A stretch of DNA of 64,000 nt. Source: Pontibacillus salipaludis (GTDB lineage: Bacteria; Bacillota; Bacilli; Bacillales; BH030062). The notes below the pieces were generated by a model. It saw only the letters and a program-made list of their open reading frames with translations, was not told where the DNA came from and searched no databases. The stretch is taken from NCBI RefSeq assembly GCF_014642405.1, contig NZ_BMIN01000002.1, positions 248,001-312,000 of the forward strand, written 5' to 3'. Shown in pieces: positions 1-8,461 of the stretch. Numbering within the stretch: position 1 is the stretch's first letter; each line of letters starts with the position of its first letter. The translations under genes and the position numbers were made by a program.

Positions 1-923
1 TTAACGAATGCTTGTCTTATATTGGTAATGTTTTTTTGATAGAGAAGCTCGTTAAGTTTTAATCTTCGCCTGTCCAGTTTCTTCATCACTTCAAGCTCCC
101 GATCGTCCACTTCGTGGAATAGGTAAGACGCCAAGTGATCATCATCTTTAGACTTCTCAAAATACATCTCTCCCCCTACGTACTGATCATGAACAGGCAC
201 GAGCTCAGTAAAAGCAGGGCGAACAGGTTGGAACACTTTATTCTCATGAATTCGTCGCTCTTCTGGTTGTAGGTACAAGGAATAAGGTGTAGCCGTTACT
301 TGCAAGTAAGAAGTCGATGTGAGGACTTTACGTAACTCGTCAATCTTTCCTGAAATAACGCGCATTTCTTGTATATTGGCTTCTGTATTCTTTTGATAGG
401 CAACACTTGCAAAGTCTGCCTCGTCATCGATGAAAAGGATTCGCTTAGAAGACAAAGCAGGGTACTTCTCAAACAAAGTCTGTTTCAATCGATCCATATT
501 TTTGGTTTCTTTCTTAACAATGAACGCGAGCTTCTGACGGCGCTCCCATTTCCTCAAATTATCAGGCAAGCCCATAATATCAAAGACACGCATGTAATCA
601 TCTTCGATATGAGAAGCAAATTCTTGATGCACTCGGACATAGGTTTGTCTGGCTAATGCATTTGTCCCTTTTGTTAGGATGATAACAAGATCATATCCAT
701 TATCGTACGCTAACCCCATAACCCCAAGGAATGTACGGGTTTTCCCTGATTGCACCTTTCCAAGCAGCATACCCGGGCGGTTAGCACTAGTATGTTCCTC
801 AACTAAACTCTTGACCGTGTTCTCAATACACTGACTTGTTTCCCAATTGTATCGTTTCTCTTTTTTTAAGGTTTGATAAAATTGACCATCTAATCGGATA
901 GACTGATCAAGGCTGACTGACAT
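1..923 (-). CDS. Z1-domain / superfamily-2 ATPase-like protein, N-terminal part
   Basis: This reading frame opens at an ATG at 923 behind an AGAGGAG ribosome binding site and stays open for 307 codons to the window edge, so the C-terminus is missing. Residues 55-62 read GKVQSGKT, a Walker A loop. Residues 165-170 read IDDEAD, a Walker B/DEAD-type box, and a TATP motif follows near residue 209. This order and the text around the P-loop resemble the Z1 / YeeB-like helicase family, members of which are often found with restriction or defence genes. The family is inferred from motifs; the role and partners cannot be seen because the neighbours lie outside the window. Confidence 0.6.
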   Translation of the reverse strand, partial: MSVSLDQSIRLDGQFYQTLKKEKRYNWETSQCIENTVKSLVEEHTSANRPGMLLGKVQSGKTRTFLGVMGLAYDNGYDLVIILTKGTNALARQTYVRVHQEFASHIEDDYMRVFDIMGLPDNLRKWERRQKLAFIVKKETKNMDRLKQTLFEKYPALSSKRILFIDDEADFASVAYQKNTEANIQEMRVISGKIDELRKVLTSTSYLQVTATPYSLYLQPEERRIHENKVFQPVRPAFTELVPVHDQYVGGEMYFEKSKDDDHLASYLFHEVDDRELEVMKKLDRRRLKLNELLYQKNITNIRQAFV

Positions 924-954
924 AACGGTCACTCCTCTATAATCTTTCCATAAA

Positions 955-990
955 AAAAGCCATTCCCCTTCAAACAGAGCAATGGCTTTT
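955..990 (-). terminator. Intrinsic terminator in the leader of the ATPase gene
   Basis: A 10-bp inverted repeat (AAAAGCCATT at 955-964, AATGGCTTTT at 981-990) is followed on the minus strand by seven T. It lies about 30 bp upstream of the ATPase start codon and no other gene ends here, so it would act on transcripts entering that gene. It may be a leader attenuator or just an insulator. Confidence 0.6.
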
Positions 991-1157
991 CTTTAATCTA
1001 CGTCCTAGTATAACAAATTTCTCCGGAATGAGGCAGGGGGAGCAGCGCGCTAATCTGAGCATAGTATTGTTCTCCTATCAGGAGCAAACTAACACCCAAG
1101 GTTCTCCTTTGTATTGTTTTGTATTAAAATGAAAGGGCTATGATAGGAGGCGTTACA

Positions 1158-1904
1158 ATGGAACATAAAGACATCAAATTAATCGCTTTAGATATGGACG
1201 GGACTTTGTTAAGTCCGAACCATGAAATTTCTGAAGCGAACAAACAGGCTATTCACGAGGCAAAACAAAAAGGAATCCACGTTGTTATTAGTACGGGCCG
1301 TTCTTTACCTAATTGCAAAGAGGTTATTGAACCGCTGGGTGAATCCGCATATCTTATTACCATTAACGGCGGTGAGATTTATGATGAAGGCTTCAACCTT
1401 GTGGAACGGAATCCTTTAAGTGGCAAGGATGTTCGACACCTATGGGACTTGACCAATAAGCACAACGCATTTTTCTGGTCTTCCACTGTAGAAGGACGCT
1501 TCAACAGTCATGAACCCTTTGAAAAGGAAGTTGAAGATTATGAATGGCTGAAATATGGGTTTGAGTTTGAGGACCCTGAACTTAGAGAAACGATTCTAAG
1601 CGAATTAGAGAACAATGACGCGTTTGAAGTTACGAATTCAAGTCCTACGAATATTGAGGTCAACCCAGCAGGGATTAATAAAGCTACTGCGCTCCGAAAA
1701 GTGACAGACTGGTTAGATTTAACCATGGATCAAGTGATGGCAGTCGGAGACAGCGTTAATGATCTGGCTATGATTCGCGAGGCTGGATACGGTGTAGCTA
1801 TGGGGAACGCTCAGGACATCGTTAAACAGGAAGCCCAGTGGGTGACAAGCACCAATAAAGAAGATGGTGTGGCCAAGGCAATTGAGCATGTTTTAAACCA
1901 ATAA
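1158..1904 (+). CDS. Cof-type HAD-IIB family phosphatase
   Basis: This 248-residue protein has the HAD motif I sequence DMDGTLL near the N-terminus, a motif II STGR and a C-terminal motif IV GDSVNDLAM, the set typical of Cof-type IIB phosphatases that act on sugar phosphates or nucleotide-type phosphates in the cytoplasm. The ATG at 1158 is preferred over one at 1140, because the sequence TAGGAGG lies 8 bp before 1158 and overlaps the earlier candidate. The gene stands alone and ends in a terminator. The substrate cannot be told from sequence. Confidence 0.9.
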   Translation: MEHKDIKLIALDMDGTLLSPNHEISEANKQAIHEAKQKGIHVVISTGRSLPNCKEVIEPLGESAYLITINGGEIYDEGFNLVERNPLSGKDVRHLWDLTNKHNAFFWSSTVEGRFNSHEPFEKEVEDYEWLKYGFEFEDPELRETILSELENNDAFEVTNSSPTNIEVNPAGINKATALRKVTDWLDLTMDQVMAVGDSVNDLAMIREAGYGVAMGNAQDIVKQEAQWVTSTNKEDGVAKAIEHVLNQ

Positions 1905-1910
1905 CACAAA

Positions 1911-1939
1911 AGCCAACACCACGAAGGTGTTGGCTTTTT
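1911..1939. terminator. Bidirectional terminator between HAD phosphatase and pulA
   Basis: Perfect 10-bp arms AGCCAACACC / GGTGTTGGCT with a 5-nt loop are followed by T residues on the plus strand and A residues before the stem. It can serve both the plus-strand phosphatase and the minus-strand pullulanase. Confidence 0.85.
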
Positions 1940-1942
1940 CTT

Positions 1943-4900
1943 TTATTCATCTACTTTCACAATCACAGACGTTAATGGATCTAACGTAATAGAATCACTT
2001 GCTAATTCAAATCCACTCGGACTCTGTACTTTTCGAATTCCTGCTTCGTCGTTGTCAACTAAAACTGTGCCTTTTGTTAGATCTGTATCTAACGTAAGGT
2101 TTCGTGTCTCGCTATCTGCATTCACAAAGACATAATAGGATCCGGTACCATCTGTTGATTGAGCTTTGTATGCCACAACTAAATCTTCATCCTGGATTTC
2201 AGGTGCAGCAATCCTTGTTACATTCTCATTCACCAGTTCCATTTCACCTAATCGAAAAGCGTTTGAAGACTGACGCAATTTAACTAATCCAGCTGTAAAA
2301 TCTCTTGTTGTTGTACTCACTGGATACTCTTCTTCGTTTGTAGCTTTAGCCCAGTTGAACATATTAATGGCGTCAGATGAATCATAGGAATCATGGATAA
2401 AGTACCCAAACGAGTTCCCCTCTTCATCTGTAAGCTCGTGATACTTCTGTTCAGGTACTCCTTCCCCAAACCACTGTTTTGTTCTTCCATACTCTTGGCC
2501 GGCATGAAGGAACGCAGTGCCTTGTGATGTTAATACCATCGTATTCCCTAGACGAATACGCTTATGAATCTCTTCATGATTTTCTGGAACGCTTGGGTCC
2601 TTTTGAATGGACTGCGCAATCACATCATAAAGAGGCAGGTTGTCGTGGGCTGCTATATATTGCACCATATCACCCGGATCATCCGCTGGTGTATTGGATG
2701 GCTGGCCTTTGATATTGTTAAAGATTGTATCGATCGAACGAGCACCACCTGTGATAAAACGCGGTTCTCCTTCTGAACCGAATCCGGACTTCAATTCGTT
2801 ACGCATTTCATCTGAGAATACTCCAACATCATTTGTTTCATCCATCCAGTCCTGGTCTGCACCTTGCCCTTCTAGCGCTGGTTCTGCTTTTGCACCACCA
2901 AAGGTTCTCCATCCTTCACCAATGAAGAGGGCATCAGGATTAATTTCTGCTGCTGCATTATAAGCATTCTGGATCGATTCATTATAGGCATCTCCCATCA
3001 TATCAAATCGCATTCCATCGATTTTATATTCATCGAACCAGTATTTCACAGAATCAACCATTAGCTTCTCAGCCATCTTATGATTCGCTGCTAAATTGTT
3101 CCCAAATCCTCCAATAAAGTTCCCATCGCTATCCTGATAGAAATAATATCCTGGAACAATATCGTTTAGAAAGTCGGATTTTGCCATATGGGTGTATACA
3201 ACATCTAAAACGACACCCATGTCTGCTTCATGAATTTCGTGAATCATCTGCTTTAGCTCTTTCACTCTTTGCTCTGGATTTGCAGGGTTTTCAGAGTAAG
3301 CTCCATCAGGTGAAAAGTAGCTATGAGGATCATACCCCCAGTTGTATGAATTATTCGCTGCAGAATAGTCGAGCTCTCGCTCATCCATTGCTGTTTCATC
3401 CCCGTAGTACCAAGCCATTACAGGTAGAATTTGGACGTGTGTCACACCTAATGACTTCACATACTCTAACTTTTCAGTGAAGGAATTAAATGTGCCCCAC
3501 TGATTGTCTAACTCATCTGAAATAGATGGGTCAGACGTGAAGTCCCTTACATGCACTTCCCATATCACTGCATCTTCTCGCTTCTTGAAGCCCGGAATAT
3601 CTGCATGGGTAAAGTTCTCAGGGTTTGTCTGACTTAAATCAACAATAGCCGCTTTCCCTGTCTTGTCCCCGTCTGGTCCCGCTTCTCCTTTCGTATTTAC
3701 GGTAAATGGAGCCATGGACTTGGCATAAGGGTCCAAAACGGTTTTCGTTTCTCCATTGTTCGTAACCTCATATTGGTAATAGTAACCTCTAAGGTCCTCT
3801 ACCCCTAAATCAGATGCTTTTGCATCTACCATCCAAACGCCTTTTTCTCCTTTTGTAAGAGGCATCTGACCAATTGATTCATCCCAATTCTCTTTATCAT
3901 AAAACGTTGCAACGACGTTACTTGCTGTTGGTGCCCAGAGCTTCAATGTGGCATCACCTTCGTGATACGATGCACCAAGGTCATTCCCATCATAGGAATA
4001 AAGTTCATCGATCATTCGCCAACCTACATCTGCTGAGACTGTACGACCAGCATACGTAACTTCGAATGGAGCCATGTCAGGTGTAATGGAAACGTTCAGT
4101 TCTACGGTTGTCTCATCGACGATTGTGACCCCATCAACCGGTACGTCCTCACCTTCCTTATCAACTACAGTAATCGCTTCTTGTAACTGACCTTCTGTTA
4201 GCCCCTTCGTCATTGTATAACGTAACAGAAGTTTCTCTTGTGAGAGTACCTCAGCTGATACAAGTCCTGTTGGGGTTTCCCAATAAGGAGAGGTATAAAC
4301 TGTATTATCCCCTTCTTGGATCCAAAGGCGATTATATTGATCAAGTAAGGAGAACACCTTATCTCCCGCCTCTTTCTCTCCACTTTCCTTATCTAGTACA
4401 AGAAAACCTAATTCTTTAGCATCTTCTTTCAACGTAACGTCAACATAAGCACCGTATTCATCCACTCCATCAAATGATAAGGCACCCACTGGCCAATCTT
4501 CACTTGGCTCTTTAACATCTTCCCAAATCCAAATGCCTAAATTGTCATACGTCTCATCTTCTCGAACGTAATGAATGCGTACCTCATTTTCCTCAAGTTC
4601 TACCGGTTCATAAGGGAGCACCTTTTTTCCTCCTTGTTGCACCCATACTTCATTCTTATCGGGCGTTGTAAGTTGTACGCTCTGATCTTCTAGCTGTTTC
4701 TCTCCACTTACCCGATTTACGACTAAGAAACCAACATTTTGCGCATTTTCTTTTAATTTAATATCCACATATGCGCCGTATTCATCTGTTCCTTCAAAAG
4801 AAAGAGCTCCTTTAGGCCAATTTTCTGTCGGTGAAGCAACATCATTCCATACCCACACACCTAAGTCTTCATACGATTCCTGATCATTCTGGAAGTGGAT

Positions 4901-5680
4901 ACGAAGCGTGCCTTCAGGTACTTCTGATTGTTCCTCGTAATCTCCTGGCCCCACTCTAATGATATCTCCCTCTACTACTAGCCCATTTGGAGCCGGGACA
5001 CTTTGGGCAAGATAAAGGTTTCCTTTTACGATACTATTTTTAAATGAAAGGTCATTTGAAGCCACCAATAGATTACCCTCTATTGTTTGATCTGCGTAAG
5101 CCCCTGGCTCACTGTAGACTTCCTCAAAGATGCGATTAAACACGATCGTGAATTGATCTTTTGATACCTTTTTAGAAAGGTGAAACTTGTTTTTGCTAAC
5201 TCCTTCCATATATCCCGCTTCTACCATTGCCCCAACCGCTTCGAGTGTTTCTGTGCTCATTTGCTTCTTATCTTTGAACGTAATAGATTCACCTTTTCCT
5301 TCTGTTTCCATTTCGAGAACATTTGCTATCACTTTCGCAAATTCTTCTCTTGAAATGGGTTGATTGGGACGAATAGTAGGCTTTGTTGTATCTTCCACAT
5401 AACCAGCCGCAAGTGCTTTTGATACCACACCCTCGTCCCAGTCCCCTTTTACATCATTAAATGGAATTTCAGCCGTTTCCGTAAATTGAAAGGTGTGATT
5501 CAAAATATGATAAAATTCTGCACGTGTTACTAAGTGATGATCTCCTTTTGAGTCCCATCGTTCACTTCCTGATTCACCCCAATGACCATCTGCGTCTGTC
5601 ACAGCGTATGTAACTCCTGGTGTTAATGCCATACTTAGAAGCAAAACCGCTACAATCCCTATTCTGAAAGCTTTCTTCAT
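1943..5680 (-). CDS. pulA: Secreted, S-layer-anchored type I pullulanase
   Basis: The 1245-residue protein hydrolyses alpha-1,6 branch points of pullulan, starch and glycogen fragments outside the cell. Order of parts: signal peptide (about 1-26), three SLH-type repeats (about 27-200) that should bind the cell wall polymer, two tandem starch-binding PUD/CBM41 modules (about 250-365 and 370-475), an immunoglobulin-like N-domain (around 580), then the GH13 barrel. The type I signature YNWGYDP lies near residue 778. The nucleophile segment GMRFDMMGD is near 893, the acid GEGWR near 921 and the third acid AAHDN near 1010. Two cre-like boxes upstream suggest CcpA control. SLH modules at the N-terminus make it cell-bound rather than free. 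Confidence 0.93.
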   Translation of the reverse strand: MKKAFRIGIVAVLLLSMALTPGVTYAVTDADGHWGESGSERWDSKGDHHLVTRAEFYHILNHTFQFTETAEIPFNDVKGDWDEGVVSKALAAGYVEDTTKPTIRPNQPISREEFAKVIANVLEMETEGKGESITFKDKKQMSTETLEAVGAMVEAGYMEGVSKNKFHLSKKVSKDQFTIVFNRIFEEVYSEPGAYADQTIEGNLLVASNDLSFKNSIVKGNLYLAQSVPAPNGLVVEGDIIRVGPGDYEEQSEVPEGTLRIHFQNDQESYEDLGVWVWNDVASPTENWPKGALSFEGTDEYGAYVDIKLKENAQNVGFLVVNRVSGEKQLEDQSVQLTTPDKNEVWVQQGGKKVLPYEPVELEENEVRIHYVREDETYDNLGIWIWEDVKEPSEDWPVGALSFDGVDEYGAYVDVTLKEDAKELGFLVLDKESGEKEAGDKVFSLLDQYNRLWIQEGDNTVYTSPYWETPTGLVSAEVLSQEKLLLRYTMTKGLTEGQLQEAITVVDKEGEDVPVDGVTIVDETTVELNVSITPDMAPFEVTYAGRTVSADVGWRMIDELYSYDGNDLGASYHEGDATLKLWAPTASNVVATFYDKENWDESIGQMPLTKGEKGVWMVDAKASDLGVEDLRGYYYQYEVTNNGETKTVLDPYAKSMAPFTVNTKGEAGPDGDKTGKAAIVDLSQTNPENFTHADIPGFKKREDAVIWEVHVRDFTSDPSISDELDNQWGTFNSFTEKLEYVKSLGVTHVQILPVMAWYYGDETAMDERELDYSAANNSYNWGYDPHSYFSPDGAYSENPANPEQRVKELKQMIHEIHEADMGVVLDVVYTHMAKSDFLNDIVPGYYFYQDSDGNFIGGFGNNLAANHKMAEKLMVDSVKYWFDEYKIDGMRFDMMGDAYNESIQNAYNAAAEINPDALFIGEGWRTFGGAKAEPALEGQGADQDWMDETNDVGVFSDEMRNELKSGFGSEGEPRFITGGARSIDTIFNNIKGQPSNTPADDPGDMVQYIAAHDNLPLYDVIAQSIQKDPSVPENHEEIHKRIRLGNTMVLTSQGTAFLHAGQEYGRTKQWFGEGVPEQKYHELTDEEGNSFGYFIHDSYDSSDAINMFNWAKATNEEEYPVSTTTRDFTAGLVKLRQSSNAFRLGEMELVNENVTRIAAPEIQDEDLVVAYKAQSTDGTGSYYVFVNADSETRNLTLDTDLTKGTVLVDNDEAGIRKVQSPSGFELASDSITLDPLTSVIVKVDE

Positions 5681-5727
5681 AAAGCCTCCCCTTCCTCATG
5701 AACGAATTTCCTTATAACGGCGCCCTT

Positions 5728-5743
5728 GCGCAATCGCTTTCAT
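5728..5743 (-). promoter_or_regulatory. cre-like box 2 upstream of pulA
   Basis: On the minus strand this reads ATGAAAGCGATTGCGC and matches 14 of 16 positions of the CcpA consensus WTGNAANCGNWWNCAW. It sits about 50 bp before the pulA start, so it would block transcription. It also forms part of a hairpin TCGCTTT / AAAGCGA at 5734-5752. Confidence 0.45.
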
Positions 5744-5814
5744 TTAAAGCGATCGTTCGCCTTCACGATCTACAAGATTAAGACAGTGACAAAAATAGTT
5801 TAATGCAAATAAAG

Positions 5815-5828
5815 TGAAAGCGTTTGCA
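5815..5828. promoter_or_regulatory. cre box 1 upstream of pulA
   Basis: TGAAAGCGTTTGCA fits the catabolite-responsive element core exactly. It lies 135 bp upstream of pulA and about 220 bp before the plus-strand gene at 6046. CcpA binding here would tie pullulanase to the availability of preferred sugars. I see nothing else definite in the rest of the 5681-6045 gap. Confidence 0.65.
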
Positions 5829-6045
5829 TAAAAGTGGATTAAAAACTAGTAATATGTGATCTGAATCTATTACTAGAGCAGGAGCGATGCTATAAAGTTA
5901 TCCATATTAAACCAAAATATAAGTTTGTTGTAAATCCTACTTTTGACTACCAACTAGTATATTTGGCTCACAGAATAGTTTTAATCATGTTTTTTAAATA
6001 TCGCCATACATATGGAATAGCAACTGTTTATAGGGGGAGATCTCT

Positions 6046-7200
6046 TTGTTTGCAATATGGAAAACACAACCTAAAGACTCTAATAAGGAATTGATGAATG
6101 CGCTTAAAACGAAGACAATCAAAGACGAGCTGCTACACAATTCTGTTCCACCTTTAACAGCATTTGAACGAGATATTGTGAAAGAGATCACTCGATCTAC
6201 TCAAATTCACAATGAATCGAATATTACTAGAACGAATAAGTATCTCGCATTTTATAACACCTACCCCGAAATTGAGTGGGCATTGTTAGCTCATCTTGTT
6301 TCAAGAAACAGTGGTTGGAGTATGACCGATTTAAAGGGAGAATGGCTGTCTAAACTCCTTTCAGAGAAAGAACAAAAGAACTACTTCAGGCTTTTAGAAC
6401 GAGCAAATTGGCTAATCTTCCAAGATGCTTATCCTCAACTCCTTCTCTATCACTACAGCCTCCAACACAATCAGTCCTTATTCCATTTACTATCACACTT
6501 TAACGTATCCCGATTTATGGAACCGATCTGGAACTATTTTTTAGATAAACAAGACCGTTCCACCTTGTCTACTGCACTTATTATGAATGAACAGCATTAT
6601 ATCGAGAAAAGGGTAATTCATAACCCTTTTTTTAAACAAGCCGTTTTAGATACAATAGATTTTAAAATACAAGAATGGCTCGGTTTAACTCAGATTTTAT
6701 TCCCATTTGCAAATAAGAGGAAACAAAACGAAATTCATTTTAGTGGACATACCGTTCATCAATTCGCTTCCATTTCAAGTCGTATCAATTTTGGAAAAGA
6801 GCTTTATGCAACTCTTTTCTCCAACTCTAAGCGGTTACGCTCAATTGTTCATTGGGCAGAGAAACACCCTCACACCGGATCACGAAAAGATTATTGGCCG
6901 CACCTTTTCCATACCGTTCGGGAATCACCTCCAGGAAAACTTTCCATTAAACTTGAACGCTGCCGAATACGCAAAGGAGCTACTCGTATATACAGCCCAC
7001 CTTTAAACATAGCCTGGGAAATAATAGACCATTCCCCATCCTCTCCAGATGATTGGTTTACTCATTGGGACCTTGCTTCACCTTTACTTACCCCTCCTAC
7101 TTCAACAGAAGAAAACATGAAAGAAGCTCATTGTGAAGCACTGAGTAAAATTGAACTGGCTGTAGCAGCTAAGCAGATTATTTTTCATCGTAAAAATTGA
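6046..7200 (+). CDS. DUF2515 family protein (YppC-like)
   Basis: This 384-residue protein has no signal peptide or membrane span. The segment around residues 66-95, with the pattern YPEIEWALLAHLVSRN, matches my memory of the Bacillus YppC / DUF2515 family, whose function is unknown. The start is a TTG at 6046 behind GGGGGAG with 8 bp spacing, and no in-frame ATG is better placed. It is followed after 63 bp by a P1 peptidase gene on the same strand without a clear terminator, so the two may be cotranscribed. The family call rests on recall of a short conserved stretch. Confidence 0.65.
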   Translation: MFAIWKTQPKDSNKELMNALKTKTIKDELLHNSVPPLTAFERDIVKEITRSTQIHNESNITRTNKYLAFYNTYPEIEWALLAHLVSRNSGWSMTDLKGEWLSKLLSEKEQKNYFRLLERANWLIFQDAYPQLLLYHYSLQHNQSLFHLLSHFNVSRFMEPIWNYFLDKQDRSTLSTALIMNEQHYIEKRVIHNPFFKQAVLDTIDFKIQEWLGLTQILFPFANKRKQNEIHFSGHTVHQFASISSRINFGKELYATLFSNSKRLRSIVHWAEKHPHTGSRKDYWPHLFHTVRESPPGKLSIKLERCRIRKGATRIYSPPLNIAWEIIDHSPSSPDDWFTHWDLASPLLTPPTSTEENMKEAHCEALSKIELAVAAKQIIFHRKN

Positions 7201-7263
7201 AATAAAGGATTTTAATAAGTAATGAAGAAGGGGTAAGGAAAGCATGATAAAGGAAGTGAGTCT

Positions 7264-8331
7264 TTGCATTGCAAAAAAAGGATACGTGATTACGGAGTAA
7301 AGATCGGTCGTTTAGAAGCGGGGAAGAACAATAGTATAACAGATGTAGCCGGGGTTACGGTGGGTCATGCTACCATCGATGATCAAGAGTGGAAAACAGG
7401 TGTAACGGCGATTATGCCGCACCAGGGAAACACGTTTCAAGAGAAACTAATCGCATCTTCATATGTCCTTAACGGGTTTGGTAAAACAGTAGGAACTGTC
7501 CAATTAAATGAGTTAGGGACTCTCGAGACTCCCATTTTATTAACGAACACGTTAAGTGTTGGGGCAGCTACTGAGGGGCTTACAAAATACATAGTAGAGC
7601 ATAATAAAGCGATTGGTCGAACAACGGGAACCGTGAACCCTGTGGTAGGGGAATGTAATGACATGCTCATTAATCATATACGAGAATCGGCGGTTACAAG
7701 TGAACATGTGTATGAAGCCATTAACAAAGCATCTGCCACATTCGAGGAAGGAGCAATTGGGGCTGGGCGCGGAATGGTATGTTATGGCTTAAAAGGTGGC
7801 ATTGGAACCTCATCCCGCCTCATTGACCTTACGCATGGAACATATACAATAGGCGTCCTCGTTCTAGCTAATTTTGGTCAAATGGAGGATTTGAACGTGA
7901 GCGGCACTCCCGTTGGACACTCCATACATGACCACCTGAGCCATTCTCCAAATGAACCTGATCGAGGATCTATTATGATCATTGTCGCTACAGATCTCCC
8001 GGTTACAGACCGCCAGTTAAATAGACTTATTAAACGCACGAGTACTGGCCTAGCCAGAACAGGCTCAACCATTGCTCACGGGAGCGGGGATATTGCCATT
8101 GGATTTTCCACAGCCACGAAGATCCCTCACGAAAAACCAATCGAACCTATATCCATACCTTCTATACACGAAGAAGATTTAAATCCTGCTTTCAGGGCGG
8201 TTGGAGAAGCAACAGAAGAAGCCATACTCAATGCACTCGTTACAGCAGAAACGACAACCATGCGAGACGGGCGTGTAGCTATGTCTCTCATAGAGGCTAT
8301 GGGACGGTATGGACTTACCTTCGAAGAATAG
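7264..8331 (+). CDS. P1 family (DmpA-like) peptidase
   Basis: The 355-residue protein resembles DmpA/BapA L-aminopeptidases, which cleave themselves before a nucleophilic Ser or Thr. The N-terminal stretch NSITDVAGVTVGHATI and the glycine-rich GAGRGMVCYGLKGGIGTSSR region near residues 160-180 are typical, and the self-cleavage site is expected in or near the GTSSR part. A cytoplasmic beta-aminopeptidase or D-/L-amino-amide hydrolase role is likely. The TTG at 7264 is chosen because it follows GGAAGTGA; the ATG at 7244 is out of frame. Confidence 0.88.
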   Translation: MHCKKRIRDYGVKIGRLEAGKNNSITDVAGVTVGHATIDDQEWKTGVTAIMPHQGNTFQEKLIASSYVLNGFGKTVGTVQLNELGTLETPILLTNTLSVGAATEGLTKYIVEHNKAIGRTTGTVNPVVGECNDMLINHIRESAVTSEHVYEAINKASATFEEGAIGAGRGMVCYGLKGGIGTSSRLIDLTHGTYTIGVLVLANFGQMEDLNVSGTPVGHSIHDHLSHSPNEPDRGSIMIIVATDLPVTDRQLNRLIKRTSTGLARTGSTIAHGSGDIAIGFSTATKIPHEKPIEPISIPSIHEEDLNPAFRAVGEATEEAILNALVTAETTTMRDGRVAMSLIEAMGRYGLTFEE

Positions 8332-8369
8332 TCTAGTTACCTTACTGAATCAGTCACCATAAACATATA

Positions 8370-8400
8370 AAAACGACCAGTACTCGACCCTGGTCGTTTT
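8370..8400. terminator. Bidirectional terminator
   Basis: Arms AAAACGACCAG / CTGGTCGTTTT flank a 9-nt loop, with T on the plus side and A before the stem. It separates the convergent P1 peptidase and GH13 genes. Confidence 0.85.
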
Positions 8401-8461
8401 TATGTTGAACGATTAAAGAAGAAAAGCTTCCTAACTTGTTGTGAATATAACAGGGCTTAGA

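Noticed and set aside
369-656. 95-codon plus-strand frame opposite the left-edge ATPase
   Set aside because: The opposite strand carries a continuous frame with Walker motifs; this one has no site and is a shadow.
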